Assembly: GCF_003264855.1 (NCBI RefSeq)
Contig: NZ_NFZS01000003.1
Coordinates: forward strand, 124,001-188,000
Direction of reading: 5' to 3'
DNA from: Dyella jiangningensis
GTDB taxonomy: Bacteria > Pseudomonadota > Gammaproteobacteria > Xanthomonadales > Rhodanobacteraceae
DNA: 64,000 nucleotides
Shown here: positions 21,553 to 29,918 of the stretch, piece by piece
Layout of the letters: each line of letters starts with the position of its first letter
How positions within the stretch are numbered: position 1 is the stretch's first letter
Notes under the pieces: generated by a model
Seen by the model: only the letters and a program-made list of their open reading frames with translations
The model's database searches: none
What the model was told of the DNA's origin: nothing
Program-made: the position numbers and the translations under genes

Positions 21553-22022
21553 GCCCGGCTATTTTGCCGTCAGTCCGGGCCTCCGGTGTACTGGACTTGA
21601 CGGCTTGCAGCCGCTAATCTTGGTCTCGCGTGGGTCATAAGGGTGCGCGCACGATCGGCCAGGATCGACCGCTACGGCACCCCATCCCGATGCACTCAGC
21701 CGACCGATTGAGAAGCCAGTGACGCAGGTTTCGTCACGTTATGGCTTGCGTCTTCGCTGTGGCCCATGGCCATCCGGAGATGCTCAAGGGTCGCTCACGG
21801 CCAGCCTGATCGAAACGCCAGACGCGCGATTTCATCATGCATGCCCGCGACGGTGACGCGAGACGCACTGGCTGGGCATCGCGCAACAAAGGTTCAACGG
21901 ATTGCCAGCCAAGGGCCGCGATCCGGGCGGGGGCATTCGCCAGGCGAATGCGGCGGAACGAACGTTTCCTAACGTGTTGAATGCAACGCAAGCCGTCGTG
22001 GACGGCCCAACGACATGTATTG
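21553..22022. promoter_or_regulatory. dinB/scpA divergent region with perfect palindrome
   Basis: 470 bases without a supported gene. The leftward frame 21734-22030 overlaps the scpA start and has no ribosome site. At 21933-21951 GCATTCGCC, one A, GGCGAATGC forms a perfect 9-bp inverted repeat about 70 bases upstream of the scpA start, a plausible operator. Promoter elements are not clear by eye. Confidence 0.45.
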
Positions 22023-22931
22023 ATGAGCACTGAGCCAGTCGAGCCTCAGCCGGTCACAGCACCGCAGGACGCGTTTGCGTCGGTACCGCAACAGCAGGAA
22101 ATGCCGCTGGCCATCGTGCGCGGCGAACCGATGTTGCAGATGCCGCAGGACCTGTACATCCCGCCGGATGCGCTCGAGGTCATCCTCGAAGCATTCGAAG
22201 GCCCGCTCGACCTGCTGCTGTACCTAATCCGTCGGCAGAACCTGGACATCCTGGACATCCCTGTCGCCGAGATCACCCGGCAGTACATGGATTACATCGA
22301 GATGATGCGCGATGTGATGCGCCTGGAGCTGGCGGCCGAGTACCTGCTGATGGCCGCGATCCTCGGCGAGATCAAGTCGCGACTGCTGTTGCCGCGGCCG
22401 CCGGCCGAGGAAGGTCTCGAAGAAGACCCCCGCGCCGAGCTGGTCCGTCGCCTGCAGGAGTACGAGCGGTTCAAGAAGGCGGCGGAAGACATCGACACCC
22501 TGCCCCGCATGGAACGCGACTTCGCGCCGGCCCATGCGGACACGGGCGAGAGGACGGTGATCAAGCTGCCGCCGCCGCTGGAACTGAAGGAGCTGTTGCT
22601 GGCGCTCAAGGACGTGCTGCACCGCGCCGAGCTGTTCGGGCATCACGCCATCAAGCGCGAGGCGCTCAGCGTGCGCCAGCGCATGGGCGAACTGCTCAGC
22701 CGCCTGAGCGACACCAGCTTCCACCGCTTCGAGACGCTGTTCGACGTGAGCGAAGGACGCCTGGGCGTGGTGGTGACCTTCCTGGCCATGCTGGAACTGG
22801 CCAAGGAGATGCTGGTGGAGATCGTGCAGGAAGAACCGCTGGCGGCGATCTACGTGCGTTCGAAGACGGCGCAGGCCGAGGAACACGGCGATCTGTTCGC
22901 CGATGACGAGCCGGCCGCGGCTGCCGAGTAG
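22023..22931 (+). CDS. scpA: Segregation and condensation protein A
   Basis: Kleisin subunit of the SMC-ScpAB condensin that organises and segregates the chromosome. 302 residues from ATG 22023; an in-frame ATG at 21981 would add 14 residues, and neither start has a clear ribosome site. The N-terminal SMC-neck domain is recognisable in FEGPLDLLLYLIRRQNLDILDIPVAEITRQY and the C-terminal winged helix in GVVVTFLAMLELAKEMLVEI. It leads a rightward operon scpA-scpB-rluB-arsC. The presence of ScpAB suggests that SMC, not MukBEF, is the condensin here. Confidence 0.94.
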   Translation: MSTEPVEPQPVTAPQDAFASVPQQQEMPLAIVRGEPMLQMPQDLYIPPDALEVILEAFEGPLDLLLYLIRRQNLDILDIPVAEITRQYMDYIEMMRDVMRLELAAEYLLMAAILGEIKSRLLLPRPPAEEGLEEDPRAELVRRLQEYERFKKAAEDIDTLPRMERDFAPAHADTGERTVIKLPPPLELKELLLALKDVLHRAELFGHHAIKREALSVRQRMGELLSRLSDTSFHRFETLFDVSEGRLGVVVTFLAMLELAKEMLVEIVQEEPLAAIYVRSKTAQAEEHGDLFADDEPAAAAE

Positions 22932-22981
22932 CGCGGTTCGCCGCACAAGCCCATTCATTCATCCTCACCTGAACTGAGGCC

Positions 22982-23860
22982 ATGCAGATCGAACAACTCA
23001 AACCCATCATCGAGGCGGCATTGCTGGCGTCCAGCCAGCCGATGACGATCCCTCAATTGCTGGAACTGTTCGGCGAAGAGGACGAAGTCGGTCGCGAGGA
23101 GGTGTCCAGGGCCCTGGAACAGCTCGGCGAAGACTGCGCCCACCGCGGCGTGGAGCTGCGCGAAGTCGCTTCGGGCTTCCGCTACCAGGTGAAGCAGGAC
23201 GTGCATCCGTGGATTTCGCGGATGTGGACGGAAAAACCTAGCCGCTACTCGCGCGCCCTGCTGGAAACCCTCGCGCTGATCGCTTACCGCCAGCCGATCA
23301 CGCGTCCGGAGATCGAACAAATCCGCGGCGTCGTGGTCTCATCCAACATCATCAAGACGATGGAAGAACGCGAGTGGATCCGCGTGGTGGGCTATCGCGA
23401 CGTGCCCGGCAAGCCGGCGCTGTTCGGCACCACCCGCGCCTTCCTCGATTACTTCAACCTCAAGTCGCTGGATGAACTGCCGCCGCTGTCGGAAATCCGC
23501 GACATGGAGGATCCGCAGATGAGCATCGCGCCCGAGCCGCTTCGGGTTCCCGTGGCGCGCGACCTGCCGATCGATCCGGACGAAGAGAACGAAACCCTGG
23601 TGGTGGCCGGCGTAGTAACCGACGTCACCGTGGAAGACACCCACGACGAGGCGCCCGCGCCCGCCGACGACGAAACCACCGGCGCCGCCGTCACCGACGC
23701 GCCCGTCGACGAACAACCCGAGGCGATGGAAGTCGCCTCTTCCGAACCCGGCGCTGCCCCGCACGCCGATGCCCCGACTGACACTGCCGACGAGGCAGCG
23801 ACCCACGCGGACGCCGATGAAGGCGACGCCACGCAAGACACCGAGGAGTACCGCGCATGA
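22982..23860 (+). CDS. scpB: Segregation and condensation protein B
   Basis: Winged-helix partner of ScpA in the SMC complex. The first 190 residues hold the two wHTH domains (IEAALLASSQPMTIPQLLELF; LLETLALIAYRQPITRPEIEQIRGV). After about residue 195 comes a roughly 95-residue Asp/Glu/Ala-rich tail not present in short ScpB proteins. ATG 22982 begins 50 bases after scpA, and its stop overlaps the rluB start (ATGA). Confidence 0.95.
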   Translation: MQIEQLKPIIEAALLASSQPMTIPQLLELFGEEDEVGREEVSRALEQLGEDCAHRGVELREVASGFRYQVKQDVHPWISRMWTEKPSRYSRALLETLALIAYRQPITRPEIEQIRGVVVSSNIIKTMEEREWIRVVGYRDVPGKPALFGTTRAFLDYFNLKSLDELPPLSEIRDMEDPQMSIAPEPLRVPVARDLPIDPDEENETLVVAGVVTDVTVEDTHDEAPAPADDETTGAAVTDAPVDEQPEAMEVASSEPGAAPHADAPTDTADEAATHADADEGDATQDTEEYRA

Positions 23861-25347
23861 CTGCGCCCCAGAAATCCGTTTTGACACTCAAGCGCACCCC
23901 GCGCGACGAAACCACCCCCGCCATCGAGGAGCGCCTGCACAAGGTGCTGGCCAACGCCGGCCTCGGCTCGCGTCGCATGCTCGAGCAGCGCATCCAGGCG
24001 GGTGAAGTCGAACTCAACGGCACGCCGGCCACCATTGGCGCCAGCGTGCATGCCGGCGATCGCGTGGTGCTCGACGGCAAGCAGTTCGTCGTCGCCACCG
24101 ACAACCGCGACGAAACCGAAGTGCTGGTCTACCACAAGCCCGAAGGCGTGGTGACCACGCGCGAAGACCCCGAAGGCCGTCCCACCGTGTTCGAACAGCT
24201 GCCGCGCCTGAAGGGCGCGCGCTGGGTCGCCGTGGGCCGCCTCGACATCAATACCACCGGCCTGCTGCTGCTCACCACTGACGGTGAACTCGCCAACGCG
24301 CTGATGCACCCCAAGAGCGGGCTCGAGCGCGAGTACCTGTGCCGCGTGCACGGTGAAGTGCCCGACGAGATCATCGAGAAGCTCAAGGCAGGCGTGGAGC
24401 TGGAAGACGGCCCTGCCCGCTTCGACGAAATCGGCGTGATCAGCCGCGGCGGCAGCCACAGCTGGTTCCGCGTTGTGATCCGCGAAGGCCGCAACCGCGA
24501 AGTCCGCCGCCTGTGGGATTCGCAGGGCTTCCTGGTCAGCCGCCTGAAGCGCATCCGCTACGGCAGCGTGGAACTGCCGCGCAACCTGCGCCGCGGCGAC
24601 TGCGAGGCGCTCGGCGAGGAAGCCGTGAAGGATCTGCGCAAGACCACCGGCCTCGGCGCGCCGCAGCCGGTGCTCACGCTGAGCCCGGTGCTGCACCAGC
24701 GCCGCGCCCCGCGCAACGTCACCGAGTACCGCCCCGAACGTGGCGCGAGCGGCGGCTACAGCTCCGCTTACCAGGACGAGGCCCGCGAGCTGCGCGCCTA
24801 TGACCGCATCCGCGAGGAACCGGCGCGCGGCAAGCAGCAGCGCCGCAAGCCCGGCCGCGAAGTCAATGGCAACGTCGCCCGTCCGGATCGTCCGGCCGGT
24901 GGCATGCAGCGCAAGAACAAGCGCGGCGTGGCGCCGGGCCAGGAGCTGCCGTCGGTGCGCACCTGGTTTGCCGGTGAAAGCCGCGAAGGCGGTGGTGCCC
25001 GTGGCGGCGCAACCGGTGGCGGCAATCGTCGCGGCCCTGGCGGCGGCAAGCCGTTCGGTGCGCGTTCGGCCGAAGGTGGCCGCTCGTTCGGCGGCGGCGG
25101 TCGTTCCGGTGAAAGCCGTGGCGGCAGCCCCTACGGTGGTTTCGGTGGCGGTGCGGGCGGCAATCGCAGCGGCGGTGCGGGTGGCGGCCGTGGCGGCAAG
25201 CCCGGCGGTCGTCCGGGCCAGGGCCAGGGCGGCCGTCCGCAGGGTCGCGGCGGCAACCGTCCGCAGGGCCACGGCGGTGGCGGTACGGGCGGTGGACGTC
25301 CCCACGGTGGTGGCGGTCGCGGCGGCAATCGCCACGGCAACCACTGA
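23857..25347 (+). CDS. rluB: 23S rRNA pseudouridine 2605 synthase with long Gly/Arg tail
   Basis: Isomerises U2605 in 23S rRNA. 496 residues. S4 domain at about 24-75 (RLHKVLANAGLGSRRMLEQRI), then the RsuA-family core with GRLDINTTGLLLLT and catalytic Asp 130, and REGRNREVRRLWDSQGFLVS. From about residue 365 the chain is almost only Gly, Arg, Gln, Pro and Ser in GGGRGG-like repeats, an RNA-binding-type disordered tail. ATGA overlap with scpB and TGATG overlap with arsC mark tight translational coupling. The 1.9-kb open frame on the other strand is a shadow of this tail. Confidence 0.95.
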   Translation: MTAPQKSVLTLKRTPRDETTPAIEERLHKVLANAGLGSRRMLEQRIQAGEVELNGTPATIGASVHAGDRVVLDGKQFVVATDNRDETEVLVYHKPEGVVTTREDPEGRPTVFEQLPRLKGARWVAVGRLDINTTGLLLLTTDGELANALMHPKSGLEREYLCRVHGEVPDEIIEKLKAGVELEDGPARFDEIGVISRGGSHSWFRVVIREGRNREVRRLWDSQGFLVSRLKRIRYGSVELPRNLRRGDCEALGEEAVKDLRKTTGLGAPQPVLTLSPVLHQRRAPRNVTEYRPERGASGGYSSAYQDEARELRAYDRIREEPARGKQQRRKPGREVNGNVARPDRPAGGMQRKNKRGVAPGQELPSVRTWFAGESREGGGARGGATGGGNRRGPGGGKPFGARSAEGGRSFGGGGRSGESRGGSPYGGFGGGAGGNRSGGAGGGRGGKPGGRPGQGQGGRPQGRGGNRPQGHGGGGTGGGRPHGGGGRGGNRHGNH

Positions 25348-25694
25348 TGACGGTCCGCATCTACCACAACAGCCGTTGTTCGAAGTCGCGCGCGACGCTC
25401 GAACTGCTCGAGTCGCGCGGTGAAGTCTGCCAGGTGGTCAACTATCTGGAGACGCCGCCGAGCACGACCGAGCTGGTGCAGTTGCTGGACATGCTCCGCA
25501 TGACGCCGCGCGACCTGATGCGCAAGAACGAACCCGAATACGCCGAGCTGGGATTGGACGATCCCACGCTCGACGACACCACGCTGGTGGCTGCGATGGC
25601 GAGCCACCCTCGCCTGATCGAACGTCCCATCGTCGTCGCCCATGGCAAGGCGGCGATCGGACGTCCGCCGGAAGCGGTGCTCTCCATCCTGTGA
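25347..25694 (+). CDS. arsC: ArsC-family arsenate reductase (glutaredoxin type)
   Basis: A 115-residue thioredoxin-fold protein of the ArsC family. The active site is HNSRCSKSRATLELLE with Cys 11, and the C-terminus has LIERPIVVAHGKAAIGRPPE with the family Arg. It is the last gene of the scpA operon, not part of an ars operon, so its role may be a housekeeping thiol reaction as much as arsenate reduction. Start ATG overlaps the rluB stop; a strong terminator follows. Confidence 0.88.
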   Translation: MTVRIYHNSRCSKSRATLELLESRGEVCQVVNYLETPPSTTELVQLLDMLRMTPRDLMRKNEPEYAELGLDDPTLDDTTLVAAMASHPRLIERPIVVAHGKAAIGRPPEAVLSIL

Positions 25695-25700
25695 TCGAAG

Positions 25701-25727
25701 CGCCCTGTCACCGACAGGGCGTTTTTC
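25701..25727 (+). terminator. Rho-independent terminator of the scpA-arsC operon
   Basis: CGCCCTGTC (25701-25709), loop ACC, GACAGGGCG (25713-25721), then TTTTT. Its T-run touches the stop codon of the convergent HTH gene. Confidence 0.93.
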
Positions 25728-25962
25728 ATTCGGCGCCTGACGCGCCTTCTTCCTCGTCGCCAGGCTCGTAGGCCAACAGGTCGCCCGGCTGGCACTGCAG
25801 GAACTCGCAGATCTTGCTCAGCGTTTCGAAACGCACGCCGCGCACGCGGCCGGACTTGAGCAGCGAGAGATTGGATTCGGTAATGCCCACGAATTGCGCG
25901 AGTTCGCGCGAGCGCGCCTTGCGCAGGGCCAGCATCACATCAAGTCGTACCACGATGGCCAT
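25726..25962 (-). CDS. Small XRE-family (YozG-like) HTH regulator
   Basis: A 78-residue Cro/CI-type DNA-binding protein: MLALRKARSRELAQFVGITESNLSLLKSGR contains the HTH (about 10-42), then LSKICEFLQCQPGDLLAYEPG. This is the short regulator typically encoded beside DUF2975 membrane proteins, as here, 7 bases downstream of one on the same strand. The pair probably forms a membrane protein/regulator switch; the signal and targets are not known. An upstream extension of the frame overlaps the DUF2975 gene and is not used. Confidence 0.88.
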   Translation of the reverse strand: MAIVVRLDVMLALRKARSRELAQFVGITESNLSLLKSGRVRGVRFETLSKICEFLQCQPGDLLAYEPGDEEEGASGAE

Positions 25963-25969
25963 GCGCGCC

Positions 25970-26524
25970 TCACACGATGGAGCGCTGGTCGTCTTCGAGG
26001 CGTGCCGCCTCGTCGAACAGACGCGCAACGAAGAAGAACACTGCCGCCAGCAGCACGGCGAACACATCGTCGCCAGAGAACACCAATTGCACGGACACAT
26101 GGCCGCCTGGCCGCCACGCGCTGAGCAGCGTCGCCACGGGTGGCAGCACCAGGCGCAACACGGCGGCGATCGTCAGCAGGCAGGCGAAGCGACGGAAGTG
26201 GCGCGTCACCGCCGTGGAGAACAGCGCATCCGCCTGCACATGGCCAAGCATGCGCGCCAGTTCCACCAAGGCGGCACCTGTCACCAGGGCAAGCACGCCA
26301 GCGATGCCGGCAGCCCAGCTGCGAGGCAACCCATCGGTGAACAGCGTGGCCGCGACCATGCCACCCGAACCCTCGGCGGGGCCGCAGATACCCCAGGCCG
26401 TCACCAGCACCCAAGCCACCGCGCCGAGCCAGGCCACCCAGCGCAGCGCAGCCGCCGCAGTCGTCAGTCGACGGGCTGTTGCATGATAATTTTTTTCTGT
26501 ATTACGATAATTTTTATTCGTCAT
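25970..26524 (-). CDS. DUF2975 inner-membrane protein
   Basis: 184 residues with four predicted membrane segments: about 22-46 (AAALRWVAWLGAVAWVLVTAW), 68-90, 115-135 and 150-170. The C-terminal DDVFAVLLAAVFFFVARLFDEAARLEDDQRSIV-type end (150-184) is the DUF2975 signature. The first 15 codons are strikingly AT-rich (Asn, Lys, Tyr), unlike the rest. It forms an operon with the small HTH gene behind it and is head-to-head with the aspartic protease gene, only 14 bases between the start codons. Confidence 0.87.
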   Translation of the reverse strand: MTNKNYRNTEKNYHATARRLTTAAAALRWVAWLGAVAWVLVTAWGICGPAEGSGGMVAATLFTDGLPRSWAAGIAGVLALVTGAALVELARMLGHVQADALFSTAVTRHFRRFACLLTIAAVLRLVLPPVATLLSAWRPGGHVSVQLVFSGDDVFAVLLAAVFFFVARLFDEAARLEDDQRSIV

Positions 26525-26538
26525 ACGGACACCATACC

Positions 26539-27882
26539 ATGGAATATCGGCACCTGGCCCGGTTCGGATACTTCTCGCTGTTGGGCTTCATGCTCACCCT
26601 CCATCCCGGCGATGGCCGCACCGTCGAGCTGAAGCCCGACGGCGACATGCCGTCAGCCCTTGCGGACGCCGCCGCGGGCGAGGTGTTTCGCCTGGAAGCC
26701 CAGCTGCCCGCGATCAGGGACCCGGGCTTCGCCCTGCTCGCCCGCGCCCGGATCGCCGCTGGACGCATGGATGCACCAGAAGCCCGTCGTCTGGTGGACC
26801 GCTATCTCGCCAGTGCGCAACGCAGCCCTGCCGAATGCGCGCTGGCGTGGCCCATCACGGCGGACGCCAGCTTTGCAGCAGGCGATTACGCCCGCGCGGC
26901 GCAGGCGGCCCATGCCTGGCAGAAGGCATTGGCCGATGACGACATCAGTGACGAACAGCAGGCCGACGCACTGCAGATGGCGACGCTTTCGGATCAGTTG
27001 AGCCGTGCGCCGTCGCAACAGGTCACCGCCTACGAGCCACACGCGGTGACGATCACCCGCGACAAGGTCGGCCTGCCGCGAACCCGCGTAACCATCAACG
27101 GCGCATCCCAGGAGTCGGTGCTCGACACCGGCGCCAATCTCTCGGTCGTTTCCCTGAGCACGGCCCGCAAACTCAAGCTGCGCATCATGGATGGCGCCGT
27201 GAGCGTGGGCAGTTCGAGCCGCCAGGCCGTGGCGACACGCATCGGCGTGGCGGACCACCTGGCTCTTGCCGGACTCGAACTCGAACACGTCGCCTTCCTC
27301 GTGCTCGACGACGACCAGCTGAGCATGCCCGTGCCGGGTGGTTATCGCATCGACGCCATCGTGGGTTTTCCGGTGCTGCGCGAACTCGAACGGATACAGT
27401 TCACCTCGGACGGACATCTCGTGCCTTCGCGCAGCACGGCAGGCAAGCACGAAGCCGGCAATCTCCGCCTGGCCGGCAGCGATCTCTATGTCGATGTGCG
27501 CTTGAACGATCTTCCGGTGGCGATGCACCTCGACAGTGGCGGCTCGCATTCGGCGCTGTCGTCGCGATTCGCGCGCGAGCACGCGGACCTGCTCGAAGGC
27601 CTCGCGGCGCAGAAGGACCACGTCGCAGGCGCCGGTGGTGCGCGCGACAGGACCTCGGTGACGTGGCCGCAGGTGCGCGTCCACATTGCCGATCAGCAAG
27701 CATTGATGAGCGGCATCAGCGTGTCGCTGAGCGACGCCGGCAACGTCAAGGAACCGAATGTGCTCGGCGGCGACATCCTTCGCGCGTTCGACGGATGGAC
27801 GATCGATTTCCGCCGCATGCAGCTCGATGTCGGTGCACCGATGATGCAGGCGGCATCCGCCAAGGCAGCGCCTGCCCGTTGA
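26539..27882 (+). CDS. Exported retropepsin-like aspartic protease, two-domain
   Basis: A 447-residue protein from ATG 26539. An N-terminal hydrophobic segment (FGYFSLLGFMLTLHPG) looks like a signal or anchor. A helical region at 35-150 resembles tetratricopeptide-type packing. Two retropepsin-like lobes follow: VLDTGANLSVVS (Asp 197) and HLDSGGSHSALS (Asp 332), the second with DSG. Bacterial proteins with this tandem layout are periplasmic and mostly uncharacterised. An in-frame ATG at 26479 would overlap the divergent DUF2975 coding region. Substrate unknown. Confidence 0.82.
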   Translation: MEYRHLARFGYFSLLGFMLTLHPGDGRTVELKPDGDMPSALADAAAGEVFRLEAQLPAIRDPGFALLARARIAAGRMDAPEARRLVDRYLASAQRSPAECALAWPITADASFAAGDYARAAQAAHAWQKALADDDISDEQQADALQMATLSDQLSRAPSQQVTAYEPHAVTITRDKVGLPRTRVTINGASQESVLDTGANLSVVSLSTARKLKLRIMDGAVSVGSSSRQAVATRIGVADHLALAGLELEHVAFLVLDDDQLSMPVPGGYRIDAIVGFPVLRELERIQFTSDGHLVPSRSTAGKHEAGNLRLAGSDLYVDVRLNDLPVAMHLDSGGSHSALSSRFAREHADLLEGLAAQKDHVAGAGGARDRTSVTWPQVRVHIADQQALMSGISVSLSDAGNVKEPNVLGGDILRAFDGWTIDFRRMQLDVGAPMMQAASAKAAPAR

Positions 27883-27888
27883 CCGCGG

Positions 27889-27917
27889 ACGCGACCCACG
27901 CTTCACGTGGGTCGCGT
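27889..27917. terminator. Hairpin between convergent protease and omega-amidase genes
   Basis: ACGCGACCCACG, loop CTTCA, CGTGGGTCGCGT: a perfect 12-bp stem just after the protease stop and just before the omega-amidase stop. No T-run, so termination strength is uncertain. Confidence 0.55.
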
Positions 27918-27921
27918 TGGC

Positions 27922-28725
27922 TCAGGTCGGATCCAGCGTGAAGCGATCGGCGTCCATCCATGCAGGGAAGCGCTCGCGATGGGCGAGCAGCGGTGCCGGA
28001 TCGACCGTCACCGTCACCACCTGTTCCTGCGGACCCAGCTCGACCAGCGGTTCACCGACAGGATCGAGCACGGCGCTATCACCGGCGTACGGCAGGTCGT
28101 TGCCGTCCACGCCCACGCGGTTGACCCCGATCACATAGCTCAGGTTTTCGATGGCACGCGCTCGCAGCAGCGTGCGCCACGGCTGGCGACGAGGCGCGGG
28201 CCAGTTGGCCACGAAGATCGCCAGGTCGTAATCCATGCCGCCGGCCGCTTCTTCGCGACGACCATTGCGTAGCCATACCGGGAAGCGCAGGTCGTAGCAG
28301 ACCTGCGGAAGAATGCGCCAACCCTTGAGCTCGACGATCAGGCGTTCGTTGCCGCCGCCGTAGCGCGTGTGCTCGCCGGCCATGCGGAACAGATGGCGCT
28401 TGTCGTATTGCGCAAAGCTGCCATCGGGGCGCGCCCAGATCAGGCGGTTGAACACCTTGTCGCCTTCGCGGATCGCGAGGCTGCCGCACAACACCGCGCC
28501 CACTTCCTGCGCGAGCGCGCGCATCCATGCCACGCCCTCGCCGTCCATCGTATCGGCGCTGGCGCGCGTGTCGTTGCTGAAGCCGGAAAGGAAGGTCTCC
28601 GGCAGCACGACGAGATCGGTCTGGCCGCTGACGCGACGCACCAGTTCACCGTAATACTCGCGATTGGCCACTGCGTCGTGCCAACGCGTGGCGCCCTGCA
28701 CGAGGGAAATTCTCAGAGCTTGCAT
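27922..28725 (-). CDS. Omega-amidase (nitrilase family, YafV-like)
   Basis: Hydrolyses alpha-ketoglutaramate or similar omega-amides in the cytoplasm. 267 residues from ATG 28725 (MQALRISLVQGATRW). Catalytic triad residues are visible: Glu 43 in LPETFLSGFS, Lys 109 in YDKRHLF and Cys 143 in PQVCYDLRFPVW. The frame extends to 28857 but that lies inside the upstream aminotransferase. It overlaps the aminotransferase by 13 bases, so the two are translationally coupled, matching the glutamine transaminase/omega-amidase pathway. Confidence 0.9.
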   Translation of the reverse strand: MQALRISLVQGATRWHDAVANREYYGELVRRVSGQTDLVVLPETFLSGFSNDTRASADTMDGEGVAWMRALAQEVGAVLCGSLAIREGDKVFNRLIWARPDGSFAQYDKRHLFRMAGEHTRYGGGNERLIVELKGWRILPQVCYDLRFPVWLRNGRREEAAGGMDYDLAIFVANWPAPRRQPWRTLLRARAIENLSYVIGVNRVGVDGNDLPYAGDSAVLDPVGEPLVELGPQEQVVTVTVDPAPLLAHRERFPAWMDADRFTLDPT

Positions 28726-29858
28726 AGGCGCTCCGCGGCGGCTTCCATGGTGGCGTCGCTCTTGGCGAAGCAGAGACGCAGCAGGTGCGTGCCCGGCGCC
28801 GTCTCGTAGAACGGCGTGAGCGGAATCGCGGCGACGCCACCTTCCTTCACCATCCATTCGCAGAACGCCACATCGTCCTTGTTGCTGATGGCGGAATAAT
28901 CCACCAGCTGGAAATAACCGCCCGGCACGTCCAGCAGCTTGAAGCGCGACGGCTTGATCAGTTCGCGGAAGCGATCGCGCTTGGCCTGGTAGAACGCAGG
29001 CAGTTCCAGGTAATGCTCCGGCGTGCTCGCCATGAATTCGGCGAAGGCCACCTGCGCCGGATGAAAGGTGCAGAACGTGAGGTACTGATGCACCTTGCGG
29101 AATTCCGCCGACAACGCCTTCGGCGCCACGGCGTAACCGACCTTCCAGCCGGTGCAGTGATAGGTCTTGCCGAACGAGGACACCACGAAGCTGCGCGCAG
29201 CGAGTTCCGCATGGCGCAGCACGCTCTGGTGATGCGCGCCGTCGTACACGATGTGTTCGTACACCTCATCCGACAGCACCACGATCTCGGTATCGCGCAC
29301 GATGGCGGCGAGTTCGTCGAGATCCGCGGAGGACAGCACGGCACCGGTGGGATTGTGCGGGCTGTTGATGAGGATCATGCGCGTCTTCGGCGTAACCGCA
29401 TCGCGCACGCGCTGCCAGTCGACCGAGAACGTCGGCGCCTGCAGCGGTATATGCACGGCGCGCGCGCCTTGCAGCTCGATCGCCGGCTCGTAGCTGTCGT
29501 AGGCCGGATCGAACACGATCACTTCGTCGCCTGCGCGCACCACGGCGGCGATGGCGGCGAACAGTGCCTCGGTCGCGCCCGAGGTCACCGTCACCTCGGT
29601 GTCCGCGCTCAGCTTATGGCCGTACATGCGCTCCGTCTTGAGCGCAATCTGCTCGCGCAGCGGCTGCAGGCCGATGCCGGGCGCGTATTGGTTGCGCCCT
29701 TCGGCCATCGCGCGCGTCACCGCTTCGCGCAAGGCTTCGGGCGGCTCGAAATCGGGAAAGCCCTGCCCCAGGTTCACGGCCTTGTGCTCGACCGCCAGCT
29801 GGCTCATGACGCTGAAGATGGTGGTACCGACTTTCGGCAGCTTGGTGTCGATGTACAT
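28713..29858 (-). CDS. Methionine/glutamine-type aminotransferase (YbdL-like, PLP class I)
   Basis: Transfers the amino group between methionine or glutamine and 2-oxo acids, including the methionine-salvage ketoacid. 381 residues from ATG 29858 (MYIDTKLPKVGTTIFSVMS). Family marks are NLGQGFPDFEPP, INSPHNPTGAVL, SDEVYEHIVYDG and the PLP lysine in SSFGKTYHCTGWKVGYA. Sixteen extra residues are open upstream (29906) but have no ribosome site. The downstream omega-amidase would remove ketoglutaramate formed when glutamine is the donor, making the transamination irreversible. Confidence 0.92.
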   Translation of the reverse strand: MYIDTKLPKVGTTIFSVMSQLAVEHKAVNLGQGFPDFEPPEALREAVTRAMAEGRNQYAPGIGLQPLREQIALKTERMYGHKLSADTEVTVTSGATEALFAAIAAVVRAGDEVIVFDPAYDSYEPAIELQGARAVHIPLQAPTFSVDWQRVRDAVTPKTRMILINSPHNPTGAVLSSADLDELAAIVRDTEIVVLSDEVYEHIVYDGAHHQSVLRHAELAARSFVVSSFGKTYHCTGWKVGYAVAPKALSAEFRKVHQYLTFCTFHPAQVAFAEFMASTPEHYLELPAFYQAKRDRFRELIKPSRFKLLDVPGGYFQLVDYSAISNKDDVAFCEWMVKEGGVAAIPLTPFYETAPGTHLLRLCFAKSDATMEAAAERLCKL

Positions 29859-29918
29859 GGTCCGGATGTCTGGAAGGCTAAACGAAGATGCTAGCACGCG
29901 CTCCATGTCGTGCAGAGG

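Noticed and set aside
21734-22030. 98-codon leftward frame before scpA
   Set aside because: No ribosome site, no family resemblance and overlap with the scpA start.
23449-25344. 631-codon open frame on the minus strand opposite rluB
   Set aside because: Its product is mostly Ala/Thr/Arg and mirrors the Gly/Arg-rich tail of rluB; no ribosome site, and rluB is certain.
25347-25694. Arsenic resistance operon
   Set aside because: Only an ArsC-family gene is present, at the end of the scpA operon, without arsR, arsB or acr3 neighbours.
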